From assembly GCF_051233685.1 (NCBI RefSeq), contig NZ_JBAMMY010000297.1:1-64000 (forward strand): a DNA stretch of 64,000 nucleotides, given 5' to 3'. Source of the stretch: RPRI01 sp051233685 (GTDB taxonomy: Bacteria > Desulfobacterota > Desulfobacteria > Desulfobacterales > RPRI01). Positions 34,789 through 42,169 of the stretch are shown here, in pieces. The notes below the pieces were generated by a model. The model made no database searches. It saw nothing but the letters and a program-made list of their open reading frames with translations, and was not told the origin of the DNA. How positions within the stretch are numbered: the first letter of the stretch is position 1; every line of letters starts with the position of its first letter. Made by a program: the position numbers and the translations under genes.

Positions 34789-35108
34789 TTTCATCATAAA
34801 AACGTGACAAAAGATTTACGTAATTCTAATTTGGAGAACATCATAATTTAACAAACAGGGTTTATAACCAAACCTGTAAAAGTGATTCACCGCTGAAAAC
34901 TGAGATTAAGTGCGCAAATATAAGGGTGAAAGGAAAACGGTTTCCGGTTTACAGTTAAAAGCGGTAAATGATTTTCCTTTACTGTCAACCGGCAACTGTC
35001 AACCGTAAACGGTTAAAATCGGTTCAGGGTCGTTTCATCATGAAAACGTGACAAAAGATTTACGTAATTCTAATTTGGAGAACATCATAATTTAACAAAC
35101 AGGGTTTA
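34789..35108 (+). repeat. Long direct repeat, copy 1 (with duplicated 80-base flanks)
   Basis: The block 34,847-35,092 is nearly identical to 41,282-41,525. Within it, an 80-base segment beginning TTTCATCAT at about 34,788 recurs at about 35,031, both ending ACAAACAGGGTTTATAA. The centre contains an inverted repeat (CGGTTTACAGTT / AACCGTAAACGG). No gene is seen in this stretch. Confidence 0.85.
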
Positions 35109-35178
35109 TAAACTAAACCATAAATAACAAATGACCCTATGGGTACTTTGCTGACCTGAAATCCCCATCAGGCCCCAG

Positions 35179-35235
35179 AAAGCCCGAATTGAGAGCATAT
35201 TGTTTCACGCTTTTAGTTCGGGTTTTTTGTTTTAT
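35179..35235 (+). terminator. Rho-independent terminator or attenuator
   Basis: AAAGCCCGAA pairs with TTCGGGTTTT, with a smaller inner stem AGAGC / GCTTT, followed by a T-rich tract. It is about 290 bases upstream of the PEP-CTERM gene and ends whatever is transcribed through the repeat region. Confidence 0.7.
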
Positions 35236-35324
35236 CCCCACAAAGAAAGGAGGTGATGAAAACAAAGTAGGCTTGAGTGCAAAACAACTAAGGCGAAAAA
35301 TTGAAAACAAAGATTACAATACCT

Positions 35325-35480
35325 CCAGAAAAAGCTAAAACCCGGGTAACCGGGTGACGGAAAGCCAAAGGGTCCGGGAAAGCGGTAAGAAAAAAACTTC
35401 AAGTCATAAAAAGTCATAAACAATTAAGACTTAAAATAAAGACCGCCCGAATCGGAAAGCCAGGCCGCCTGGGAAAAGAC
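35325..35480 (+). ncRNA. Structured leader upstream of the PEP-CTERM gene (GEMM-like motif)
   Basis: AAACCCGGGTAACCGGG forms a stem capped by a GTAA (GNRA-class) loop, followed by TGACGGAAAGCC. This resembles the first half of c-di-GMP-I (GEMM) riboswitches, where a GNRA-capped stem is followed by GGACGCAAAGCC. A second CGGAAAGCC block occurs at 35,453-35,461, also followed by CTGGGAAAA. The 3' half of a canonical GEMM aptamer (tetraloop receptor and closing stem) is not evident. A c-di-GMP switch would suit the LapD-like receptor in the window, but the call is tentative. Confidence 0.35.
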
Positions 35481-35521
35481 AAAAAATTTAATCAAATTTA
35501 TTATCAAACTGGAGGAAAGAA

Positions 35522-36322
35522 ATGAAAATCAAAAAATTAGCAGCAGGTATGAGAAAGAAGTTAGCAGTACTTACTATTGCATCAGTAATGTTTGTCTTCG
35601 GAGCTGCCGGGAATGCATCGGCTTATTTCGAAGATCTTAATCTGATCCGCAGCATTTACACCACTACGGGTGTTGTAGAAATCGGCAGCGATCTTGGTCT
35701 GAATGCAAGCACTCTTAACTCAAATAATGTATTCGGTTCCTCAGTCGCTCTGAGTTCTTTTGACGGAGATTTAAACAGTCTCGTTGCAGGTTATTGGGCG
35801 CATGATATGACTAACAGGGACTTTTATGCCACAGGTTTTGCCAATGATACCGATGGTCTTACGATGTTGGGACGTAAACAGGTCTCAGCAGACGCTACTT
35901 ATAACTATGTGCAAACTCTTTATGCAGGTTCAGGTCTTGCGACAACAATTATCAATCCCAAAGAAACTGCGGATTCCTATTTTAAAGTGTTTGACGTTAA
36001 TGGTAACAATATAAGTTCAATGGGAAGCAATCTGAAAAACGATTCTTATGAAATGACGTTGAGCCTTGCCGGTCTTACAACCATGGGTTATGTAGATCAA
36101 GTTTTGTATTTCTTTAATTACGACAATATTAGCGCTGACAAATCCGGAATAGAAAAGGGGATAATAAGAACTTTTCTTACAAGTGACGGAACTACAGTGG
36201 ATCTTAACGGTCCCATGATTGCAACCGTAATCAATCCGAATGCAGTTCCAATCCCTGGAAGTATCATGCTTCTGGGTTCAGGACTTCTTGGGTTATTCAG
36301 TATCAGAAGAAAGGCAGCATGA
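35522..36322 (+). CDS. PEP-CTERM sorting-domain protein
   Basis: 266 residues with a strong ribosome site (GGAGGAAAG). Signal peptide to about residue 34 (AGNASAYFED). The C-terminus carries the exosortase sorting signal: VPIPGSIMLLGSGLLGLF, then the basic tail SIRRKAA. The VPxP rather than VPEP form suggests an XrtD-like exosortase. The body is Thr/Ser/Asn-rich with no named domain. It is the likely substrate of the exosortase at 30,255. Confidence 0.9.
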   Translation: MKIKKLAAGMRKKLAVLTIASVMFVFGAAGNASAYFEDLNLIRSIYTTTGVVEIGSDLGLNASTLNSNNVFGSSVALSSFDGDLNSLVAGYWAHDMTNRDFYATGFANDTDGLTMLGRKQVSADATYNYVQTLYAGSGLATTIINPKETADSYFKVFDVNGNNISSMGSNLKNDSYEMTLSLAGLTTMGYVDQVLYFFNYDNISADKSGIEKGIIRTFLTSDGTTVDLNGPMIATVINPNAVPIPGSIMLLGSGLLGLFSIRRKAA

Positions 36323-36401
36323 TTTAGTATTTAAGATTAAGGAAGAGTATTTTCCGGTTTTAACTTGTATATTAAATTTAATATTTTAAATGGAGGAAAT
36401 T

Positions 36402-37865
36402 ATGTTTAAAAAGGCTATTCAGGGCGCCTTGATAGGAATCGCAATGCTTGGCATGGTGGGTACGGCAGGAGCTGATGTGATTAATATCAACCTTTACGGC
36501 GCATCGGCCCAGCATCTGTTCTGGAACGATACTGCCGACAATTTTCTTAGCTCAAAGGGTTGCACAAATGTGGTTCAGGATTCCTATGATTCCAAACAGG
36601 GCATTTCAAAAGGAACTCTCGGAGCGGACACTATTTACATTCGTTATGCATCCAAGGCTTCATATGACGGTATAATGGCGGTAAAGGGTAGCGGTGGCGA
36701 TCCGGACGGTTGCGGAAGCCCTTTTATGAGAAAGATGGTTGATGAAAACAGTTGCACGGACTGGGTTCTTGGCGGAACGGCCTGTTCTGCTCTTAAATGC
36801 GTTGAAATTACCCTTGGCGCATCCGATGTTGCAGGCAGCAGTTTCACACAGGAAAGCCATGGCGCATTGAAAGGCCCAAATGGCGGTGCCCAGACTGACA
36901 GAGTCTTTACCGGTATCGATGCCACAGGATTGGAGGACTACCAGCCGGTGGTTGTTCCTTTCGGTTTTTTTGCAAACAATACGGTATCAAAGACAAGATG
37001 CTTAGGTCCTGACCCTCTGGAGCCGGATATGAATGCTCACAAGGCGGTTTCAACATGGGGTTATCAGTGTTATGATCCTTCTGAAACAGGTCACAGCGAA
37101 GACTGTATCGGTTATTACAAATGTATAGCAGGAAAATGCTCAGGCGGTATCAATGGCCCAAGTCACACAGGTGGCGCACTTGACTGCAGCGCGGCTATTG
37201 ACTGTCCGGATGTTGCTCTGGGAGACACTCATTGCGAACGCATTCCTCTGGATAATATTTCAAGGCTTCAGGCCGTTATGATTTACGACGGCCAGGCCTG
37301 GTACTGGAAAGATTTTGGTGACTGGTATGCGGATTATCCTATAGTTGCCTGTTTGCGCCACGCCGGTTCGGGAACTCATGCCACATTGGATTGGGCAGTA
37401 ATGAGAAGTTCCGCTAAAGACTGGGGCTGGCCGCTTGTCACCAATCAAAGCGCTGCCGATCCTACAGTATGGTTTAACGACGGATCTTCCGATGAGATGG
37501 CTTGTGTTAACCAGCTTGAAGGCGCCATCGGATATGCCGATGCGGATCAGCTTGAAGGCACCTCAAATTATCCCAATGTTCATGCTCTTAAATACCAGGG
37601 CGTTGAGCCTCGCCGGACAAAAGTCCGCAACGGAGAGTATGATTTTTATTCAAACCAGTGGCTATATGGCAATCCTGACCGTACTGCATACAGCAATATA
37701 AAGACTTCCTGGATTGAACCATTGGCAGCGTATGCTTCCGATCCGGACCATATCCCGCCAACCAAGGCAAAGTTCTGGGCTACAAAAGGCGAGATGGTAT
37801 ACAACAAAGGTAATGACCGTGCATATCCTGGCTATGTCGGCGCCAGCAATCCTCAATTACCGTAA
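36402..37865 (+). CDS. PstS-like periplasmic substrate-binding-fold protein
   Basis: About 487 residues. A GGAGG site serves ATG 36,402 rather than the in-frame ATG at 36,390. Signal peptide ends at TAGADV. The mature start NINLYGASAQHLFW and later CLRHAGSGTHATLDWAV resemble the PBP-like fold of PstS-type proteins (GSGT-type ligand loop). A Cys-rich insertion lies near residues 200-275. No ABC transporter genes are adjacent, so a role in surface assembly or as a stand-alone binding protein is possible. A terminator follows. Confidence 0.65.
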   Translation: MFKKAIQGALIGIAMLGMVGTAGADVININLYGASAQHLFWNDTADNFLSSKGCTNVVQDSYDSKQGISKGTLGADTIYIRYASKASYDGIMAVKGSGGDPDGCGSPFMRKMVDENSCTDWVLGGTACSALKCVEITLGASDVAGSSFTQESHGALKGPNGGAQTDRVFTGIDATGLEDYQPVVVPFGFFANNTVSKTRCLGPDPLEPDMNAHKAVSTWGYQCYDPSETGHSEDCIGYYKCIAGKCSGGINGPSHTGGALDCSAAIDCPDVALGDTHCERIPLDNISRLQAVMIYDGQAWYWKDFGDWYADYPIVACLRHAGSGTHATLDWAVMRSSAKDWGWPLVTNQSAADPTVWFNDGSSDEMACVNQLEGAIGYADADQLEGTSNYPNVHALKYQGVEPRRTKVRNGEYDFYSNQWLYGNPDRTAYSNIKTSWIEPLAAYASDPDHIPPTKAKFWATKGEMVYNKGNDRAYPGYVGASNPQLP

Positions 37866-37914
37866 TTGAATAATGCGGTTTGCCTGACAGACCGCGATTG
37901 AATTTTATAACCAT

Positions 37915-37945
37915 AAAGGGCTTCCGAAAGGAGGCCCTTTTTTTA
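37915..37945 (+). terminator. Rho-independent terminator
   Basis: AAAGGGC-TTCC, GAAA loop, GGA-GGCCCTTT followed by a T-run at 37,937-37,944. It ends the PEP-CTERM and PstS-like unit. A second small hairpin GCGGT/ACCGC lies just upstream. Confidence 0.85.
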
Positions 37946-37969
37946 TGAATTATATTTTGAGACCTTTGA

Positions 37970-38010
37970 ATCAATGCCGGTTTCCGGCCTGTACCGGAAT
38001 GACGGAAGTT
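37970..38010. repeat. Extragenic CCGG-type repeat
   Basis: CCGGTTTCCGG followed by TACCGGAATGACGG resembles the dispersed repeat at 42,060-42,125. These are common spacer elements between genes in this type of genome. Confidence 0.5.
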
Positions 38011-38054
38011 AATATGTTTCGAATTATTACAAGGCCAACATAATCTTAACGGTA

Positions 38055-38086
38055 AAATAACAAACCGCTAATATTAACCTAACAGG
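38055..38086 (+). promoter_or_regulatory. Shared upstream motif, copy B
   Basis: ACAAACCGCTAATATTAACC followed by TAACAG matches copy C closely (GCTAATATT, then CTAACAG). It lies 82 bases upstream of the FKBP-like lipoprotein start. Confidence 0.45.
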
Positions 38087-38167
38087 GGGTAGTTAAATAT
38101 TAAAAAAAAATGAACCCGCTAAAAAACGGATTAAATATCCTTAAGACAGAAGAGAGGGAAAAGAGAA

Positions 38168-38995
38168 TTGAATAAGAGCAGTGCCAAAAAAATCATGGTT
38201 GTTGTTTGCATAGTAAATATGCTTGCCGGTTGTGCGACGATAAAACCTGCCGAACCTGTAAAAGCAGGGGAAAAGATTGCAGTTAACTTCACCTGCAGGC
38301 TTAACAATGGCGATATCGCGGCGACAACGGATTTTGGTTTGGATGCGAATCCGGATATAAAAAAATCGTCTGTTTTTGTGCCAAGAAAAACCGGTGATCC
38401 GTTGATAATAACTGCAGGAGAAGATGAGAAAATCTATGGGACTCCAGGCGAAAGGGGCTTTGAGGGAGAAATAGTGGCCGATGCTGCTAAGGCCGTTGTT
38501 GGGATGAAGATCGGTGAGATCAGGGCTTTTGAAGTCAGAAGGGATCGTATAAAAACTTCCGGCAATGAGCCTATGGTTATACAGATGGCCCGTGTCAGGA
38601 CGCGGGCTAAAGAGATTAAAATGACTCCTGATGAATTTATAAGCAAGAAAGGAAAAGACCCGGAGGTGGGACAAATTTATACCATTGATCCTTCTGTGCC
38701 TGGAAAAGTAGTTTCAGTATCGGATGAGGAAGTAGTCATACGATTTAAGGCGGAACCGGGAAAGAAAATCAGAACAGCTCTGGGAGAAGCTGAGATCAGA
38801 GAAAAGGCCGGCAGTTATGAAATTGTTATTGATGCAAAGAAGGGAGATCTTATCAGAAGCGGTAATATGGTTGGGCGCATCGTAAACATTGATGACCGGA
38901 TGATCACAATCGATTACAGCCATCCTCTGGCTTATGAAACTTTGAAGTGTGATGTCAAAGTTGAAAACAGGGAGCCGACGGATAAAAAAGAATGA
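38168..38995 (+). CDS. FKBP/SlyD-like lipoprotein
   Basis: 275 residues from a TTG start that gives a proper lipoprotein signal (lipobox LAGC near residue 22). The body has an FKBP-like start (GEKIAVNFTCRLNNGD), VGMKIGEIRAF, and a SlyD-type final strand (ITIDYSHPLAYETLKCDVKV). The large flap-like insertion is also present. It appears diverged at the active site. It is a paralogue of the fused protein in the next gene and is probably an outer-membrane or periplasmic chaperone. Confidence 0.7.
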   Translation: MNKSSAKKIMVVVCIVNMLAGCATIKPAEPVKAGEKIAVNFTCRLNNGDIAATTDFGLDANPDIKKSSVFVPRKTGDPLIITAGEDEKIYGTPGERGFEGEIVADAAKAVVGMKIGEIRAFEVRRDRIKTSGNEPMVIQMARVRTRAKEIKMTPDEFISKKGKDPEVGQIYTIDPSVPGKVVSVSDEEVVIRFKAEPGKKIRTALGEAEIREKAGSYEIVIDAKKGDLIRSGNMVGRIVNIDDRMITIDYSHPLAYETLKCDVKVENREPTDKKE

Positions 38996-39052
38996 AACCC
39001 GGATTGATTTTAAAAGCCTTATCTCAGGAGTAAATAAAGGAGAAATAATAAG

Positions 39053-40369
39053 ATGGTTTGGAAGAATGGTTTAATAACAATTGTCACTGCTGCCTTGTTT
39101 TTCGGATGCGCAGGAACACATCCTGGACTTAAAGAACACAATCAGGTTGTTGAGCTGAATGCCGGTGTGCAGGAAGAATCACCTGAGAAAAAGGTGGCTA
39201 TGAAGACGCTTGAAAATGCGTTTCAACAGGCGAAACAGACCGGAAAGTCCGTTAGTATTGATGTGGGACAGGAGGATCCCGCAACCGTTGAGAAAGGAGA
39301 TCTTGCACTCGTAAACTATACTGCAAGTCTTCAAAACGGAAGCCTGATTTATACAACCATAGCCGATATTGCAAAGAATACAAAAAAGATAATAACCGAC
39401 GGAGTTCCAAAAAACGAAAAATTCGGGCCTGATGAGATTGTGGCAGGCAATACCGGTTTTATACCGGCAGTGGGATCGCTTGTTATAGGCATGAAACAGG
39501 GAGAAAAGAAAACGGTAACTCTTCCACCTGAGAAAGCATTTGGACCAAGCGACCCGAAAAAGATAGCCCAATTTCCCTGTAAGATTGCAATGCCTAAAAA
39601 CTTGATTCTTGACCCGCGCGCTTATGTGGAAAAGTTCAATGCTTTTCCGATTGTCGGCAGGGAAGTCGAGTTGACACCTTACTTCAAATCAAGAGTGACT
39701 GAGGTCGCAGAAAACCATGTCAAACTGTCAGCTATGGCAAAAGGTGGTGAGAGAAGCGTGGATAGTTTCGGGACCACAGTGGTAAATATCGAAGGGGATC
39801 AGATCATTATAATGCTGACCCCGATTCTGGGGGCTGACTTTGAGATGAATGACCGGAAAGGAAAGATCGTTTCAACTGATGGAACAACTTTAACAGTAGA
39901 TTTCAACCCGCCGCTTGCCGGAAAAAGTGTTGTGTTAGATCTGGAAGTAGTTTCAAATACCAAGGCTTCCGCTTTTGAAGGCATGGAAATCACATGGGCA
40001 CAGAATTACGAACAGGGTATTGAAGAAGCCAAGAAGGAAGATAAACCCGTGTTTCTTCTGCTTTATGCACCTTGGTGCGGCTGGAGCAAAAAGACCATGG
40101 AAGACACCATGGAAGATCCCAGGATTAAGATGCTCAAAGACCGGTTTGTATGGGTGAAGGTGAATACCGACGAGCGTAAAGAACTGTATGAATTTTACCA
40201 GCAGAAAGGTTATCCTTTGATGATTATTCTTGATTCGAAAGGAGAAGAAATAAAGAGGATAGACGGCTACAGGGACGGGGCAAAATTGTCCGCTGAGCTG
40301 AAGAGTATCCGGGATTCGGAGCAGCAATCATCAAAAAGAGCGCAGACGGAGAATAAGGTTAAAGGATGA
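39053..40369 (+). CDS. FKBP-type PPIase fused to a thioredoxin-like domain, lipoprotein
   Basis: 438 residues. Lipoprotein signal with LFFGC lipobox (Cys near 19). An FKBP/SlyD region (about 75-310) includes KGDLALVNYTASLQNG, VIGMKQGEKKTVTLPPEKAF and DFNPPLAGKSVVLDLEV. The thioredoxin-like domain (about 320-420) contains VFLLLYAPWCGWSKKTME with a single active-site Cys (CGWS rather than CxxC), and YQQKGYPLMIILDSKG. The fusion suggests a periplasmic folding factor. The last few codons run into an AAGGT repeat. The gene at 41,685 looks like a deletion derivative. Confidence 0.75.
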   Translation: MVWKNGLITIVTAALFFGCAGTHPGLKEHNQVVELNAGVQEESPEKKVAMKTLENAFQQAKQTGKSVSIDVGQEDPATVEKGDLALVNYTASLQNGSLIYTTIADIAKNTKKIITDGVPKNEKFGPDEIVAGNTGFIPAVGSLVIGMKQGEKKTVTLPPEKAFGPSDPKKIAQFPCKIAMPKNLILDPRAYVEKFNAFPIVGREVELTPYFKSRVTEVAENHVKLSAMAKGGERSVDSFGTTVVNIEGDQIIIMLTPILGADFEMNDRKGKIVSTDGTTLTVDFNPPLAGKSVVLDLEVVSNTKASAFEGMEITWAQNYEQGIEEAKKEDKPVFLLLYAPWCGWSKKTMEDTMEDPRIKMLKDRFVWVKVNTDERKELYEFYQQKGYPLMIILDSKGEEIKRIDGYRDGAKLSAELKSIRDSEQQSSKRAQTENKVKG

Positions 40370-40540
40370 TGGATAAAGGATGAAGATAAAACGAGGTGCA
40401 AGGAACAAGGTGAAAGGGACAAGGTGAAAGGGACAAGGTGAAAGGAGCAAGGTGCAAGGTAAGAGGTACAAGGTGCGAGGTAGATTGCCTGGCAGGCAAC
40501 AAAATCCTGCCTATCCTGTTCATCCTGTCTAAAAAATACT
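40370..40540 (+). repeat. AAGGTG-type tandem repeats and ATCCTGTC repeat
   Basis: Multiple AAGGTGAAAGGGAC and AAGGTGCAAGG-like units lie at about 40,390-40,485, then three ATCCTG(T/C)(C/T) units at 40,503-40,532. The second element is the same as at 15,867-15,895. Confidence 0.7.
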
Positions 40541-40556
40541 GAGGCCTTTGTCTCAT

Positions 40557-40928
40557 CTAAACGGCTATCTCCAGCAATATCTTATCGTACCTGACCTGAG
40601 GCGAGATTTCTTTGCTGCCATCTTTTTTTGTATCGATAAGCCCAGCCTGTTTCAAAAAACGGACATCCGTTGCGACATTCTTAATATCCCTTTGCAGAAT
40701 CCTGGCCAAATGATTTAGGGAAGACGGATGCTCCGTTTTGATTGCATGAAGCAGCTCCAGCCGTTTCTGTGTCAATGCCTTGCGAAATGCCTGGATACTT
40801 GTAAAGTGCACGCCCCGTTCATGTTTCACTTTTTTCCCGGCTTCAAGGGAATCTGCGGCATCCCCAAATTCGTTCAGTAGTGTTTCCACATCCTTTATTC
40901 CGATCTTTACTTTTCTTACTTTCATCAT
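40557..40928 (-). CDS. HTH antitoxin, TumA-like (HVO_A0114 type)
   Basis: 123 residues with a winged-helix-like C-terminal half: FRKALTQKRLELLHAIKTE, then SSLNHLARILQRDIKNVATD, then VRFLKQAGLID. This pattern is typical of the HTH antitoxins that follow TumE-type toxin genes. Its ATG overlaps the end of the frameshifted toxin reading frame (caATGA), showing original coupling. With the toxin broken it may simply persist as a regulator. Confidence 0.65.
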   Translation of the reverse strand: MMKVRKVKIGIKDVETLLNEFGDAADSLEAGKKVKHERGVHFTSIQAFRKALTQKRLELLHAIKTEHPSSLNHLARILQRDIKNVATDVRFLKQAGLIDTKKDGSKEISPQVRYDKILLEIAV

Positions 40929-41210
40929 TGCCTCTTATTGTATAAAACTATATCGCTATAGAAATCTCGTATCAATTGATTGATGCCTGCGAAGGCATAT
41001 GGCTCCATCCTGTTCCCGAAATGCCGGTGATCACCCTTTTTGTTCGGCATTATCGTAACCGATCACACGTTTTGAACCTGCTATGTAAACCAGTGAATAT
41101 TTATACCCATGTGGTTTGTCAGAAGATTTTTCAACTTTCCAGAGTTTAATCTCAATAATATTGCTATACTCGTCTATCACCTTATTATGAATGATAAGTT
41201 CGGCTTTCAT
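40925..41210 (-). pseudogene. TumE-type toxin gene, frameshifted
   Basis: From ATG at 41,210 (minus strand) the frame reads MKAELIIHNKVIDEYSNIIE, then GYKYSLVYIAGSKRVIGYDN, then AEQKG-stop at 41,031. Removing one A from the run at 41,037-41,041 restores KGDHRHFGNRMEPYAFAG and then INQLIRDFYSDIVLYNKRQ, ending at 40,925, where it overlaps the antitoxin start. The restored product matches the TumE (DUF6516) toxin pattern throughout. Confidence 0.75.
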
Positions 41211-41281
41211 ATAGGTGTATTATACCAATGATATTCAGGATGTCAATTCTAAAATAGGGAGCATTATTTATTATCAACTAT

Positions 41282-41525
41282 ATTTAACAAACAGGGTTTA
41301 TAAACAAACCTGTAAAAGTGATTCACCGCTGAAAACTGAGATTAAGTGCGCAAATATAAAGGTGAAAGAAAAACGGTTTTCAGTTTGCAGTTAAAAGCGG
41401 TAAATGATTTTCCTTTACTGTCAACCGGCAACTGTCAACCGTAAACGGTTAAAATCGGTTCAGGGTCGTTTCATCATAAAAGCATCACAAAAGATTTACG
41501 AAAATCTAATTTGGAGAACATCATA
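41282..41525 (+). repeat. Long direct repeat, copy 2
   Basis: Nearly identical to 34,847-35,092 over about 240 bases, in the same orientation, with a few substitutions (for example GTTTGCAG against GTTTACAG). It sits upstream of a deletion derivative of the FKBP-thioredoxin gene. Confidence 0.85.
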
Positions 41526-41610
41526 TAAAATACACAGGGCTTAAGCGATGAGGCCTCCTCTTATTTAGACTGATAATTCAGATATTTATAATTATTTAGC
41601 ATTTTAACAC

Positions 41611-41645
41611 AAAAACAACAAATTGCTAATATTCTTCTAACAGAC
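41611..41645 (+). promoter_or_regulatory. Shared upstream motif, copy C
   Basis: ACAACAAATTGCTAATATTC followed by TTCTAACAG, 40 bases before the start at 41,685. Closely related to copy B. Confidence 0.45.
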
Positions 41646-41684
41646 AATTATTAAATACTTTAACTTAATAAAAGGAGTGAAAAG

Positions 41685-42038
41685 ATGATCTGGAAAAATT
41701 GTGTGGTGCTGTTATTGGTTTTGGGATTTATGTGCGGAAGCGTTATGGCGAAAGACAGGCTGAAGAATGAAAAGGCAGAAATGAAGACAGCCATTAATGC
41801 ACTCGAAAAAAATTTGGGACAGGTTGCAGAAAAGAATATGATACTTGGCCCGGATATGGTTTACCTGTCCGGGTCTTTCGCATTCAAGGACATAGATATA
41901 GATTGGCTTGCACTTTACGAACAAAAAGGATTTCCCTTGATCGTGTTTCTTAACCCGGATGGTAAAGTGATCAAGAAGATAGGCGGATACAGGGATGTGG
42001 CCAAATTAGCCATGGAGCTGAATAGCCTGGAATATTAA
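41685..42038 (+). CDS. Small secreted protein, remnant of the FKBP-thioredoxin family
   Basis: 117 residues with a signal peptide (MIWKNCVVLLLVLGFMCGSV) that matches the N-terminus of the gene at 39,053 (MVWKNGLITIVTAALFFGC). After a charged linker, the C-terminus YEQKGFPLIVFLNPDGKVIK then KIGGYRDVAKLAMELN matches the end of that protein's thioredoxin-like domain. The FKBP region and the Cys-bearing active site are absent. It has its own ribosome site (AAAGGAG), so it may be expressed. Confidence 0.6.
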   Translation: MIWKNCVVLLLVLGFMCGSVMAKDRLKNEKAEMKTAINALEKNLGQVAEKNMILGPDMVYLSGSFAFKDIDIDWLALYEQKGFPLIVFLNPDGKVIKKIGGYRDVAKLAMELNSLEY

Positions 42039-42053
42039 GCACAGCATTGAAGC

Positions 42054-42125
42054 TTTTCGTCATACCCGCGAAAGCAGGCATCCGGCACCACTATATATTC
42101 CGGTTTCCGGTTTTCACCGGAGCGA
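42054..42125. repeat. Extragenic repeat (GTCATACCCGCGAAAGCAGG type)
   Basis: GTCATACCCGCGAAAGCAGG, later CCGGTTTCCGG and TTTTCACCGGAGCGACGG, form the well-known intergenic repeat that is often mistranslated as VIPAKAGI. It lies in frame with the TpsB gene and falsely lengthens it. Confidence 0.7.
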
Positions 42126-42169
42126 CGGTTTTGGGGTTACAACATTACAAGAAAAGAAATATAAATATT

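Larger units (their letters stand above)
41211..41684. other. Gene-free stretch holding long-repeat copy 2 and motif copy C
   Basis: No gene is supported. Most of the stretch is the second copy of the long direct repeat, followed by shared upstream motif copy C and an AAAGGAG ribosome site for the small secreted protein at 41,685. Confidence 0.6.

Noticed and set aside
38141..38674. 177-residue minus-strand frame overlapping the FKBP-like lipoprotein
   Set aside because: Covers the same bases as a gene with a clear lipoprotein signal and family motifs on the + strand.
42047..42169. TpsB start at TTG 42,047
   Set aside because: The first 30 or so codons are a well-known intergenic repeat (VIPAKAGI-type translation), so this is an artefactual extension.
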